From IMG/VR virus record IMGVR_UViG_3300042402_002579, positions 1-64,000 of that record: DNA of 64,000 bases. The stretch is one strand, 5' to 3'. Numbering within the stretch: position 1 is the first letter of the stretch; the number at the start of each line of letters is the position of its first letter. Source of the DNA: a virus. Positions 13,483-22,473 of this stretch are shown in pieces. A program made the translations under genes and the position numbers. The notes under the pieces are model-generated. The model did no database searches. It was not told where the DNA came from and saw only the letters and a program-made list of their open reading frames with translations.

Positions 13483-14286
13483 ATGATAATTGGCATAAAC
13501 AACGTTCCATATTATGATATGGAACAATATTTAGACATGGCAGCATTTGAAAAAATGCAACCTGAGATCTTACAAGGGTTTTCACTATCACGAGATTGTG
13601 CCAAAGAAGGTACCTGGATGACTCCGGGTTTTACCTTTGAACAAATGAGTTACATTCCCCATTGGAAACCTATATACCAAGCAATGCAAGAATTTATGTC
13701 GATGCCAGCTACTGATCCTATTAAAGCAGCAGGTCTTGAACTAATGCCTAAAGACTTCAAAGACTTTAAACAACGTAACTTGTTTACTCGATACATTAAA
13801 ATGGCTATGGGTGCCTATGATCCATACATTTATTATTACCTATGGGAAGAAGGTTCCTGGGATGATCGTACTGCTCCACGCAAGCTGACTCCGGAAGCAG
13901 AATATTTTCCCACAGTAGTTAAGTGGGTTGAAAGTCTAGTAGGTACAGTGTTCAAAGACATCGGCCGTGTCATATTCTTCCATTGTGAAGCAGATGGTAT
14001 TCCATTCGAACATCGAGACCTAGATGCTAAGAACGGAATGAATCAGTCATTCCCCCATCGAAATGAATTTATACACATCCGTCCTAATACTAAAAAAGCA
14101 TTTTACATTTGGGATCCTGAAAAGAAAAACAAAGTGTATCTTAACACAAGAGCAGCCTGGTGGAATGATCAAGATTGGCACGGCGGCGAAAGAATTATGG
14201 AACAAAGTTATAGCCTTAGAATTGACGGAAAGTTTACAGAAGAGTTTCGTAAAAAATTAGGAATTGAACACATTGAAACCTATTGA
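13483..14286 (+). CDS. 2OG-Fe(II) oxygenase / AspH-like protein (267 aa)
   Basis: H177-R-D179 and H233 can form the iron triad and R246 lies where 2-oxoglutarate is usually bound, inside a strand-rich C-terminal half (residues 160-250). The N-terminal 150 residues are a helical extension without motifs. It opens a run of three overlapping oxygenase-like genes (13483, 14264, 14896), overlapping the next by 23 bases. A late-type octamer sits five bases before the ATG. The substrate is unknown. Confidence 0.65.
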   Translation: MIIGINNVPYYDMEQYLDMAAFEKMQPEILQGFSLSRDCAKEGTWMTPGFTFEQMSYIPHWKPIYQAMQEFMSMPATDPIKAAGLELMPKDFKDFKQRNLFTRYIKMAMGAYDPYIYYYLWEEGSWDDRTAPRKLTPEAEYFPTVVKWVESLVGTVFKDIGRVIFFHCEADGIPFEHRDLDAKNGMNQSFPHRNEFIHIRPNTKKAFYIWDPEKKNKVYLNTRAAWWNDQDWHGGERIMEQSYSLRIDGKFTEEFRKKLGIEHIETY

Positions 14287-14899
14287 AGAGTTATATCATA
14301 AATTACAAGTATATGCAGATTTAGAAGAGGCCCGCGAATACTATACTATTATCAAAACAAACTTTGCAGATCAACGCTGGAGTGTTTACAAACATGCAGA
14401 ACGTCTTACTAAAGAAGCATGGTACGGATTTGAAGATGTAGATTACGCTGTTGCTCCCGGCGGTTGGGCATTGCAAACACATCTAGAAACTGACGATGTT
14501 TGTGCTCCGTGGATTGTTGATACATATAATCCAGTACACCGAGCCCATAATCCAATGATATTTGGTTTTGCTGAAAAATTATTAAAGAAAATTCCAATAG
14601 CCAAGTGGTTAAGCATTAGCGAAACTCCGGCCGGAGGAGGCATTGTATCTCATCAAGATAGTCATTGGCACATACACTTGCCATTGTATAGTCCAGAGAA
14701 AAGTTTCCTTACATGGGATAATGAAAATAAAGAACCCGTGCATTGGAAACATTTTCCATCAGACGGCAGTATCTATGCCTGGAATACAACTGAACAACAT
14801 ACTGTGCTTAACAAGAGTGATGATCTAAGAGTGCATTTATTTTTTAAAGTAGAAATTAAAGATGTTCCAGAGCTGTTAAAAATTTCAGGAAAAATATGA
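14264..14899 (+). CDS. 2OG-Fe(II) oxygenase-like protein (211 aa)
   Basis: H130-Q-D132, H179 and R189 fit the HxD...H...R pattern, with the beta-strand pairs HWHIHLPLY and VHLFFKV around them, as in aspartyl/asparaginyl hydroxylase-type domains. No ATG is available near the start; TTG at 14264 (or 14276) is the best choice and lies inside the preceding gene, so translation is probably coupled. It overlaps the next gene by four bases. Confidence 0.65.
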   Translation: MNTLKPIEELYHKLQVYADLEEAREYYTIIKTNFADQRWSVYKHAERLTKEAWYGFEDVDYAVAPGGWALQTHLETDDVCAPWIVDTYNPVHRAHNPMIFGFAEKLLKKIPIAKWLSISETPAGGGIVSHQDSHWHIHLPLYSPEKSFLTWDNENKEPVHWKHFPSDGSIYAWNTTEQHTVLNKSDDLRVHLFFKVEIKDVPELLKISGKI

Positions 14900-15672
14900 G
14901 CAACCCACCTCCAGTGATGTATAAGGATCAACCAGGTTTTGATTATTGTCTAGAAGTTTTCAAGGCCTGGAATGAGCATCAAAGTCTAGACTTTGACACA
15001 GCACGTATATCCATGATGCGTAATAATCATAATACAACTACAGCAGAAGACTTTCTTAGTAACAAAGAGTTTAAAGAATTAATAGGCTACATAGTAGACA
15101 ATCCAACATGGCACCTGTTCTGGGAAGGCGGCAGCGCATTAGCAAACGTCAATCCAGAGTTTCCTAACTACGATAAGATAATGGCACTTACTGTAGATAA
15201 GATTAAAGCTAAACGTGGAGACTTTCTAATTGACAATATGTTTATTAGACGTGCTGTTAATAGTTTGCCGTTGCACACAGATCATGTTTACAACTGGCCA
15301 GACAGGGTACCTTCATTTACTTACGTTATTCCATTAGCAGTAGAACGTAACGGTTCATTTAGTGATGATTGGAGTGGAGTCAGTACTGTGATGTTCGAAC
15401 AATATCAATATCGCAGAGCCTACGGCGCAGACGTATTTGATGTAGAATTAAAAACAGGCGATCCGTTCCCTCAAGAAGATTATGCCAATGTTAGTCAGCA
15501 CACAAGTGAAGAATTATTTGGTCTTAGTTTAGAAACAGTATTCCCTTGGAAACAAGGATCTATGATTACTATGGACGCTTATAGATTGCATTGCAGTAAT
15601 AATTGGAGTCAATATGGCATCGATGCTAAATGGGGGTTAATTATTCAAAGTGCCAAGTTATTAAACACGTAA
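14896..15672 (+). CDS. 2OG-Fe(II) oxygenase-like protein (258 aa)
   Basis: H127-T-D129 in LPLHTDH and a distal H232 in YRLHCSNNW give the iron triad; a basic residue near 245 may replace the usual 2-oxoglutarate Arg. It is third in a row of overlapping oxygenase-like genes and ends convergent with an SGNH gene, overlapping it by 28 bases. The family is inferred from the HxD...H spacing and beta-rich context rather than from a specific match. Confidence 0.6.
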   Translation: MSNPPPVMYKDQPGFDYCLEVFKAWNEHQSLDFDTARISMMRNNHNTTTAEDFLSNKEFKELIGYIVDNPTWHLFWEGGSALANVNPEFPNYDKIMALTVDKIKAKRGDFLIDNMFIRRAVNSLPLHTDHVYNWPDRVPSFTYVIPLAVERNGSFSDDWSGVSTVMFEQYQYRRAYGADVFDVELKTGDPFPQEDYANVSQHTSEELFGLSLETVFPWKQGSMITMDAYRLHCSNNWSQYGIDAKWGLIIQSAKLLNT

Positions 15673-16397
15673 TGAGCAAAATTTTCTTGAGCTATTTTAT
15701 CAAAATGGCCAAATGGTTGACGCTTATAGTTTCTATCTAGACAAAATTGGTAATACGACCCGTAGCCTTGATTTTGGTCATTGTCAATTTTTAAAATTTT
15801 TTTACCAACTATATCTAACATATTTTTGTAGTTTGATGATATTAGATTGTTTGAACCTAAAATTTGTATATATTCACTAGCATAATTTTTACACACACTG
15901 TCTACATAAAACATTTGATTTAAAATTTTCTCATTATTATTATTTTCAATTTGTAAAAATTCTTCAACATATATATTGTTAATAGGCAATTGATTTTTAA
16001 ATCTTGAATCTTGATACCATTGCATTCCTAATTGAAGATATAAATCCTTATCTCTTGCAAACACAAAAGAATCTTTAGGGTAATAGATTTCTGTTCTATC
16101 AGAGTGTGTCCAACCAAAAATTACAAGACTATTGGGGTGTTCTAATAATTTATTTGGAAGTAGTCTTAAACTTCGGTCGTTACTGCCACCACTCATTGCA
16201 AAATTGTAAACGGGGATATTTAATAATTTACCTAGAACTGAAGAAAATGCATATTCTTTGTATATGTTATCAATTTCTTCAATTGATATTTGAGAAAGAT
16301 AGTATTGATCAATTAATTTGTCAACTCCTGGAATTGATTCAGCCCCGGCAAAATGACTATCACCAAACACTATTATTGAACTAATTTTTTTGGTCAT
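15645..16397 (-). CDS. SGNH/GDSL-like hydrolase family protein (250 aa)
   Basis: GDSH at 12-15 is a block I motif with Ser14, and NFAMSGGSNDRSLR near residue 70 resembles blocks II/III. It lacks a signal peptide. The ATG at 16397 overlaps the TGA of the upstream oxygenase-like gene (ATGA); a TTG four codons earlier is less likely. With the neighbouring oxygenase and unknown genes it forms a minus-strand operon starting at 19124. Confidence 0.65.
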   Translation of the reverse strand: MTKKISSIIVFGDSHFAGAESIPGVDKLIDQYYLSQISIEEIDNIYKEYAFSSVLGKLLNIPVYNFAMSGGSNDRSLRLLPNKLLEHPNSLVIFGWTHSDRTEIYYPKDSFVFARDKDLYLQLGMQWYQDSRFKNQLPINNIYVEEFLQIENNNNEKILNQMFYVDSVCKNYASEYIQILGSNNLISSNYKNMLDIVGKKILKIDNDQNQGYGSYYQFCLDRNYKRQPFGHFDKIAQENFAHYVFNNLAL

Positions 16398-16933
16398 TGA
16401 GATCCCCAATAGTTAAACATATATTTGTCAGTTAATCCACCGTTCATTCCACAGTGCCAGTCATCATATGTCGGCCACTGATAAACTGAACCACGAGCAG
16501 GACGATACACAGCACTTTCCCCCACAATACTAATGTGTCCGTGTTGCGGTTCTTGTATATAACAAGTATACCGCACCAAGTTCCCCTGCTTTCTAAATTC
16601 ATCAATATTCTGGTGCGCATCATAATGCCAAGGAGCCATACGGCCTGGACGTATTTTACTAATCCAGGCCATTAGTGGTGTTGCTTGTACAATGTTTTGA
16701 AATGTATCAATAACATCTTTACCAAAATCTTCTTTAAAATAATTGGTCCACTCGATCATAGAATCGTTATGTGAGTATCCTGCCTGTTGCCACATTTTAT
16801 CTAATGTTGCAAACTCTGGAGTGTTAGGGAAACACCCGTAGTTATACTGCATAGTGACACCGTTACAAGACTTGCACTTGTCAACTACTACATCCCAGTC
16901 GATTAGATTGCCTGTATTAGTTATTAAGTTCAT
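16394..16933 (-). CDS. 2OG-Fe(II) oxygenase-like protein (179 aa)
   Basis: H103-Y-D105 and H160 (YDDWHCG) can form the iron triad in a compact domain; the usual Arg is replaced by a Lys around 170. The N-terminal third is helical with three Cys. It overlaps the 167-aa gene upstream by 17 bases and the SGNH gene downstream by four, so all three should be translated together. Confidence 0.6.
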   Translation of the reverse strand: MNLITNTGNLIDWDVVVDKCKSCNGVTMQYNYGCFPNTPEFATLDKMWQQAGYSHNDSMIEWTNYFKEDFGKDVIDTFQNIVQATPLMAWISKIRPGRMAPWHYDAHQNIDEFRKQGNLVRYTCYIQEPQHGHISIVGESAVYRPARGSVYQWPTYDDWHCGMNGGLTDKYMFNYWGSQ

Positions 16934-17420
16934 AATTAAATTTTTTTGTTTTCCGTAATATACTGTTAAAAACTATCACAGGTAACTTGTGAGTAAATGC
17001 TATACTTAATATGTTCCATCCATGTGGTTTGTGTTCATAGTGTTTTATCCTTGTTCCAGGACGCACCCACCACGGAGTATAGTCGTCGTGATAATTTTCA
17101 TCACTGCGTTCAGGACTTGGTTGTTGGTGCGGAGAATGAAATGCCTGTTGCCCAATAACTGGGCAACCTATTTCTTTATAAATTTTTAAGTTAATTACGT
17201 AACATTGAGTATGCAATTCGTAATAGGCATTTATGTTTTCTCTATCTAATATATGTCCCATAATAAAAAAATTATGTTTACTAATTTCTTCAACAAATTT
17301 ATCTCTATCTAAAAACTCGTGACCTTTTCGGTATACTATAGCATAGTCGTATTCTTCCACAACTAATTGTAGCTGACTATCTTCGGTTGAGTCGTTAACT
17401 AAAATGTCAATTGTCTTCAT
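16917..17420 (-). CDS. Hypothetical protein (167 aa)
   Basis: I do not recognise a named family. The N-terminal half shows alternating strands and helices with an IMGHILDR...YYELHTQCYVINL stretch that resembles a Rossmann/GT-A-like core seen in marine-phage proteins of unknown role. There is no DxD or P-loop. It overlaps the 360-aa gene by 14 bases and the oxygenase-like gene by 17, pointing to a shared pathway with them. Confidence 0.65.
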   Translation of the reverse strand: MKTIDILVNDSTEDSQLQLVVEEYDYAIVYRKGHEFLDRDKFVEEISKHNFFIMGHILDRENINAYYELHTQCYVINLKIYKEIGCPVIGQQAFHSPHQQPSPERSDENYHDDYTPWWVRPGTRIKHYEHKPHGWNILSIAFTHKLPVIVFNSILRKTKKFNYELNN

Positions 17421-18489
17421 GCCAGGTAGGTAATTTTAGTTGAGTATTGACATTAAATTCGTTAATGTGTCCTGCAAATTTTGAATCTTGATAATATATA
17501 GCTGCTGCTCTAGAAATAAACCCAACATGACAATTATAATCTTTTAGCTCAGTTAATATGCGTTGTTCTGCACGTATTCGAGATTGCAAACTATAGAAAC
17601 AACTAGTTAGGTAGTAACTAAAGATGTTGCTAAAATTAATGAATGTATTTGGTACAGGTTTAACTAATTCTGTAATATCTAATTTTTCTAACAAGTTGAT
17701 GTGAACAAATTCAAAACGTACGGTATTAACAATCTTAATCCAATTGTCTGGCTCAACTACAGAATACATACTGGCAAATCCGTAATCCCATTCTTTATCA
17801 ATAAATTTAAACTTGCTTCGGCCTAGACGTCTAATAAATTCTTCATAATCACCGCCATTGTATTTTAACACAACTTCTCGCATACAGTCCAATGCTAGGT
17901 AACTATAATCGTAAAATCTAACAACGGTAGTTTCGTCATACCCGTATTTGTTCAAGTAGTTAACCCAATTAAGTCCTGCTGCTGGAGTTACCAGTTGATG
18001 GATAATCGGCAAATCTAGCGTTTGCACTTGTTCATTATTAACCGGATAAAAAAACGAACCATGCCCAAGACTAAATTTTTTGTTTTGCCATTCTAGTCCC
18101 TGTTCAAATGAATCTTCAGATCGACCGTCCAAATAAAATATATTTTGAGCCAACTCTATCTTATCTGCTTTATGTAAAACAATATCACCTACTAGATCTC
18201 TTAAGTTTATTATTTGAAAATGATCAGTTGGTTCAATAACAACCACTCCGGCATCTAACACATCAATACCAGTCGGTACTATTATTGCCGTTTTAAAAAA
18301 TGCACGAGCAAATTCTAACATTTCGTTTAGATTTTTACTTGCTATAACAAAATATTTTTCACTAAACTTAAATAGAGTCTGATCACTAACGTTCTTAACC
18401 AGCTGCCTTGCAGAAGGAATACACTGATCTATTTCATCTAATATACAAACTACTACATCACTGTCTGTTTGGTTTCCGTACTGTATCAA
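17407..18489 (-). CDS. Hypothetical protein (360 aa)
   Basis: An alpha/beta protein I cannot assign. Residues 10-100 alternate hydrophobic strands and helices (VVVCILDEID, YFVIASKN, TAIIVPTGIDVLDAG) like a nucleotide- or sugar-binding Rossmann fold. A strand LAQNIFYLDGRSED and a C-terminal helical part follow. No catalytic motif is convincing. It shares overlaps with the AspH-like gene upstream (four bases) and the 167-aa gene downstream, so it is part of the same minus-strand operon. Confidence 0.65.
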   Translation of the reverse strand: MIQYGNQTDSDVVVCILDEIDQCIPSARQLVKNVSDQTLFKFSEKYFVIASKNLNEMLEFARAFFKTAIIVPTGIDVLDAGVVVIEPTDHFQIINLRDLVGDIVLHKADKIELAQNIFYLDGRSEDSFEQGLEWQNKKFSLGHGSFFYPVNNEQVQTLDLPIIHQLVTPAAGLNWVNYLNKYGYDETTVVRFYDYSYLALDCMREVVLKYNGGDYEEFIRRLGRSKFKFIDKEWDYGFASMYSVVEPDNWIKIVNTVRFEFVHINLLEKLDITELVKPVPNTFINFSNIFSYYLTSCFYSLQSRIRAEQRILTELKDYNCHVGFISRAAAIYYQDSKFAGHINEFNVNTQLKLPTWHEDN

Positions 18490-19124
18490 CTTCTACTCCT
18501 GGCTATTAAATCACAAAATTCATTTTTTCGATTGCCAACTTTAAAATGTGCAATCATATGTATCCTGTCTTGCTCACTGTTATTAACTACTTCGTGATCT
18601 TTACTGACGTTAAGCAGTATGCTCATTCCGGGCTTCCAGGGAACGGTCAACCCGTTAACTGTCATTACACACGTATCGGGATGGATCACAGCAAGGTTTA
18701 AGGCAAAGTCATGCTCGAACGGATCAAAACCTTCTAAGTCTTTAGGCTCACAATCTCTATGCATATTAATTCTGCCGCCAGCGGCTAATTTCATGAAGCG
18801 TATACGTTTATATGTTTCTGCTGGAAATGCTTTCCAAAATTCTGTAATAGTAGGAGCAAGTGTTGTAAGTTCAGTCCAATGATACCCGTCATCGGTATTT
18901 TGATAAAATTCGTATCCGTTTGTTTTACCTATGCCTAATCCATGCAAACAACAACTAGACCACCCACTATGTTCTTCTGAGCCCCTATGGTCAACATAAT
19001 ACGGTTCGATTAGTTTGACTTCTTCTGCCCAAGTACTAGTATTAAATGGAACCTTGAGTTCTAGCCAATCAACATGGTTAGGATTGGCAAACAGTTGACG
19101 GACTAATGTTTCATTATTGTTCAC
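18486..19124 (-). CDS. Aspartyl/asparaginyl beta-hydroxylase-like oxygenase
   Basis: The pattern is typical of the AspH family: H122-R-D124 in GGRINMHRDCEP, a strand pair with NLAVIHPDT, W163 before PGMSILLNVSKDHEVVNN (H177), and R187 in QDRIHMIAHF. Members hydroxylate Asp/Asn or related groups on proteins or peptides. The start codon is GTG, four bases after a perfect TATAAATA on this strand (19129-19136), so the mRNA is predicted to be leaderless. It leads a five-gene operon reading to 15645. Confidence 0.82.
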   Translation of the reverse strand: MNNNETLVRQLFANPNHVDWLELKVPFNTSTWAEEVKLIEPYYVDHRGSEEHSGWSSCCLHGLGIGKTNGYEFYQNTDDGYHWTELTTLAPTITEFWKAFPAETYKRIRFMKLAAGGRINMHRDCEPKDLEGFDPFEHDFALNLAVIHPDTCVMTVNGLTVPWKPGMSILLNVSKDHEVVNNSEQDRIHMIAHFKVGNRKNEFCDLIARSRS

Positions 19125-19128
19125 AAGA

Positions 19129-19136
19129 TATTTATA
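19129..19136 (-). promoter_or_regulatory. T4-late-type promoter TATAAATA (exact consensus)
   Basis: TATAAATA on the minus strand, then TCTT, then the GTG start at 19124. It is exactly the T4 late consensus, four bases from the start codon, and lies back to back with the plus-strand octamer at 19140. Confidence 0.75.
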
Positions 19137-19139
19137 GCG

Positions 19140-19147
19140 AGTAAATA
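19140..19147 (+). promoter_or_regulatory. T4-late-type promoter octamer AGTAAATA
   Basis: AGTAAATA, then CTCA, then ATG at 19152. It is part of a small palindrome GAGTA-AA-TACTC (19139-19150) and only three bases from the divergent octamer at 19129-19136. Confidence 0.6.
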
Positions 19148-19151
19148 CTCA

Positions 19152-19724
19152 ATGGAAATTATTGATCAGGGCATATTCATTTTAGAAATCAATGGCAACA
19201 TTGCCACAATGAATTTCAACACAGAAAATCCAAAATATTCTGCTGAACTTGTAAAATCTAGTTTTGAGAGAGAATGTAGAAATTTACTGAGATTGATCAA
19301 ATACAGATGGGCTCCGGAGATAGTTGAAATTAATCCGCATACTCGCTGTATCTCTTTTAAGTGGTATAATAATACCTGCGAAAATACTTTGCCAGCAGAC
19401 TGGAAAATTCAACTAGAAAAAATCACTATAGACTTAGATACTGAACAACTTTATAAACCTAACTTTTATCCCAAGTGTTTTTATGTTGACGATGCAGGAA
19501 CAATACATTCATTTGTATTCTATAGTACCAGTGACTATGCTGAACAACCTATCAGTATGGAATTTTATAAACCTATCCTTAACGATGATAGACTAGAATT
19601 AGTTAACAAATTGGCAACCGACGGCAAACTAGATATGGGTATTTTAATAGAACATGCATTTAATGATTATATTGAATGGCCTGATAATGCATTAAAGGAA
19701 ATTTTTAATAATGTCTACAGATAA
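19152..19724 (+). CDS. Kinase-like-fold protein (190 aa)
   Basis: Possibly a shorter relative of the protein at 11697: an N-terminal beta pair, ECRNLLRLIKYRWAPEIVEI as a helix and strand, a hinge-like stretch, and a C-terminal helical half containing YPKCFYVDDAGTIHSFVFY where a catalytic loop would be. The usual Asp-x-x-x-x-Asn is absent, so it may be non-catalytic. The assignment is weak. It overlaps the next gene, a radical SAM enzyme, by 14 bases and probably works with it. Confidence 0.4.
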   Translation: MEIIDQGIFILEINGNIATMNFNTENPKYSAELVKSSFERECRNLLRLIKYRWAPEIVEINPHTRCISFKWYNNTCENTLPADWKIQLEKITIDLDTEQLYKPNFYPKCFYVDDAGTIHSFVFYSTSDYAEQPISMEFYKPILNDDRLELVNKLATDGKLDMGILIEHAFNDYIEWPDNALKEIFNNVYR

Positions 19725-20967
19725 GTTTTGTCCGTTGCCTTTTATACATATTAGTTCTACAAATGACAGTAATTATAGAATTTGTTGTAGCACAGATGAG
19801 CAGGTTATCTTAAAAGACGACGGGACTCCGTATAACATTCAAAGAGATAGTGTTGTGGAGGTTTGGAATAGTGATTATTATAAAAAAATAAGATCAGATT
19901 TATTAAATGGAGTCGAAACTCCAGCTTGTGGGTTTTGTTGGCGGCAGGAAGCCAATGGTGTTTTTAGCAAAAGACAACAGTCAATAGAAGAATTAAAAAA
20001 CTACTATACCAGAGGCGTTACTGAGCCTGTTCCAACTATGCTCGATCTAAAAGTAGGAACACTGTGCAATTTAAAATGTATTACTTGTTTTCCCGGAGCG
20101 AGCAGTCAGCATCAGGCAGAGTCGGATAATTGGAAAAAACACGGAGAAGAAGTTCCAATGTTGATCAAACTTTTTGACGAAAGCATAAAAAAGTTTAATC
20201 TTGATGTTAGAAATTACAATCCTAAAACTGTTGATGTTGAAAGCTACATTCAAAATATAGACCCTAGTTTGAAAGCAGCAAAAGGCATAAGTCTTGTAGG
20301 GGGAGAACCTTTACTTAATCCGTTTGCAAAATCAATAATTAAACATTGTGTAGAAAAAGGTTATGCAAAAAACACAATGATGACCATGATTACAAACTTG
20401 TCGACATTAGACAGCGAAATATTAGATAATCTATCAAAATATCAACATCCATCCCTTATGGTCAGCTATGATCACATCGATGCTGACAAATTTAAATTTA
20501 TTAGATTCCCTGCAGATTACCTAGAATTTTATAACAATTTTAGGACATTGTTAACGTATACCAATATCCATGTTAAGTTAAGCACAACAATTAGCATTTT
20601 TAATGTATTTGACCTGCCTGAAATACTAACACACTTTGAGCAGTTGAGCCAAGAATACAAAAAAAGATTTATAGTTAATGCACAGTTTGTTGTTGTTCCA
20701 GATTATTTTAGTATTAAATATCTTCCACAACAGCATAAAGATACAATCTTAAAAAAAATAACTGCATTTGTAAAAGATAACGAAAATTTTAAATTGTTTA
20801 ATGAAAATCCAGACATGTTGCAAGTGATTAACTCGATAGGAAACTTTATGAATTCTAGTCTAGAAAATTACGATACAGTAGTTGCAGAACAACAACGTGT
20901 ATTAGCCTTATACGACAGAACTAGAAATACTGATTTTGCCAGCTTGTTCCCGCAACTTGTTCAGTAA
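19711..20967 (+). CDS. Radical SAM enzyme with N-terminal twitch-type cluster domain
   Basis: The order is unusual: an N-terminal Cys set (C7, C25-C26, C73, C76) that looks like a SPASM/twitch auxiliary-cluster domain, then the radical SAM motif C119-x3-C123-x2-C126 and a GGEPLLNP glycine-rich segment. This matches the N-twitch radical SAM family known from marine bacteria and phages. Paralogues are at 28707 and 30011. Its last 60 bases overlap, convergently, the B12-type radical SAM gene. Substrate unknown; auxiliary clusters usually bind peptide or sugar substrates. Confidence 0.87.
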   Translation: MSTDKFCPLPFIHISSTNDSNYRICCSTDEQVILKDDGTPYNIQRDSVVEVWNSDYYKKIRSDLLNGVETPACGFCWRQEANGVFSKRQQSIEELKNYYTRGVTEPVPTMLDLKVGTLCNLKCITCFPGASSQHQAESDNWKKHGEEVPMLIKLFDESIKKFNLDVRNYNPKTVDVESYIQNIDPSLKAAKGISLVGGEPLLNPFAKSIIKHCVEKGYAKNTMMTMITNLSTLDSEILDNLSKYQHPSLMVSYDHIDADKFKFIRFPADYLEFYNNFRTLLTYTNIHVKLSTTISIFNVFDLPEILTHFEQLSQEYKKRFIVNAQFVVVPDYFSIKYLPQQHKDTILKKITAFVKDNENFKLFNENPDMLQVINSIGNFMNSSLENYDTVVAEQQRVLALYDRTRNTDFASLFPQLVQ

Positions 20968-22473
20968 ATTAGGCTGATACAGTTTTGTAATAAAGTTATA
21001 AACAGTTTCTGTTCTACTGCTGGAAGGCCACATTTTTTCTAGATAACTATAGTCCCAAATAACGCGGCGTATTGTCCAATAAGGTTGTATTTCTTTATTG
21101 TAGTAAAACATCAACTCGTTGGCAATATCTTTGTTAACAATATCTCCTCCAACACGAGTCCAAGTTAGATCATCAGGAACTGTGTATCCATACTTTTCAA
21201 AATTAGATTCAATGTCAGATAAAAATAGATATTGGTCAACATCACTGTTTGCTCTCAGACTAAGTGGCCAAAATGTTAATAAGTCGATATACTTATAACC
21301 TTCATTCTTATACCACCGAAATGCATCTTCGAGGTCTTGTTTAGTATCTTTTGGCAATCCTATAACAATGCCAGCAGTTACATACAAGTCGTCGCCCCAA
21401 CATTCTTTGCCAATGCGCATGCCTTCAATTTTTTTAGCAAGACTGCCGCCCTTCTTGATTGTCTTGGCTGTTTCTTCGCTCCAGGTTTCTAATCCGTAGT
21501 AACATTCAATAACACCTATATCTTTGATTAATTGTGCTTGTTCTGGATTTCTGCTAATTAAGTCCAATCGAAGGTAGGCCCAGAATTTAGGTTTAAACGG
21601 TAAAGTCTGTATTACTTCGTTAATTAACTCTAGTTTTTCAGTATAGTCGTTGAACGTGTCGTCTGTAATTAAGTATTTGTAGACGCCCCACTTGGTCCAG
21701 TTGTCCATAAGTTCTTTACGAATGACTTCTTTGTACTTTACATATTCTTTTGTGCTTTGGTTACGATGTGGGTAACTACAGAAACTGCAATTAAAGATAC
21801 AGCCTCGACTAAACTCAATTGTTAAGACTTCCTCGGAGTGAATACCGTCAATGTCTAAATATTCTGTAATTGCTTCATTGAATACAAAAGATCCGATCTG
21901 AGCCTTGGTATCGTAGTTAACAATTTTGTTGAATAGGCGTCTAGGGCCTTTACCACTTAAACTGTGGACGTAATCAATGACTTGATTTTCACTGTAACCT
22001 ATAAACACATTATCTAGGCAGGGTTCAGTAATGTATTCGTAGCTTTTGCCTCCGCCTGCAATTACTTTTACTTTAGGATTTTTTGATTTTATATAATCAA
22101 CATAATCGGTTATGCCACTGCCACTAAACTGATATGCTAGACCTTCTCTATACCAGTCGTGTGCATCTTTATTAAAATCATCCCATATCTCAGGTTCTTT
22201 AAGAGTGCGTGTACCGACTGAATATCGGCTGTTTGGTCTGGCGTCATGTCTGTACGGAAACCAAGTGGTACTAAATCCAACAAACAATGTATCTTCACCA
22301 ACTGCTGTATTGATAATTTCTTTATACACATCCATAGATAATGCACTGGTAAAATCAACTACTAATACAGTATACTCGTGTTTGCGTAATTCGCTTGCTA
22401 ATCGATAGGCACCGTACCCTCGACTAAACCAATCTACTCCTGGGGTGTCGGAAAATAACACTACGTTATACAT
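20908..22473 (-). CDS. B12-binding-domain radical SAM enzyme (521 aa)
   Basis: Residues 1-170 form a Rossmann-like domain of the cobalamin-binding type with the segment RGYGAYRLA, but without the DxHxxG lower-ligand motif, as in many class B radical SAM methylases and BchE-like enzymes. The cluster motif is C225-x3-C229-x2-C232, followed by the usual core (LITDDTFND, YYGLETWSEET, GLPKDT). A paralogue is at 24323. It overlaps the upstream radical SAM gene by eight bases and the convergent one by 60. Methylation or oxygen-independent ring chemistry is possible. Confidence 0.85.
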   Translation of the reverse strand: MYNVVLFSDTPGVDWFSRGYGAYRLASELRKHEYTVLVVDFTSALSMDVYKEIINTAVGEDTLFVGFSTTWFPYRHDARPNSRYSVGTRTLKEPEIWDDFNKDAHDWYREGLAYQFSGSGITDYVDYIKSKNPKVKVIAGGGKSYEYITEPCLDNVFIGYSENQVIDYVHSLSGKGPRRLFNKIVNYDTKAQIGSFVFNEAITEYLDIDGIHSEEVLTIEFSRGCIFNCSFCSYPHRNQSTKEYVKYKEVIRKELMDNWTKWGVYKYLITDDTFNDYTEKLELINEVIQTLPFKPKFWAYLRLDLISRNPEQAQLIKDIGVIECYYGLETWSEETAKTIKKGGSLAKKIEGMRIGKECWGDDLYVTAGIVIGLPKDTKQDLEDAFRWYKNEGYKYIDLLTFWPLSLRANSDVDQYLFLSDIESNFEKYGYTVPDDLTWTRVGGDIVNKDIANELMFYYNKEIQPYWTIRRVIWDYSYLEKMWPSSSRTETVYNFITKLYQPNLLNKLREQAGKISISSSVV

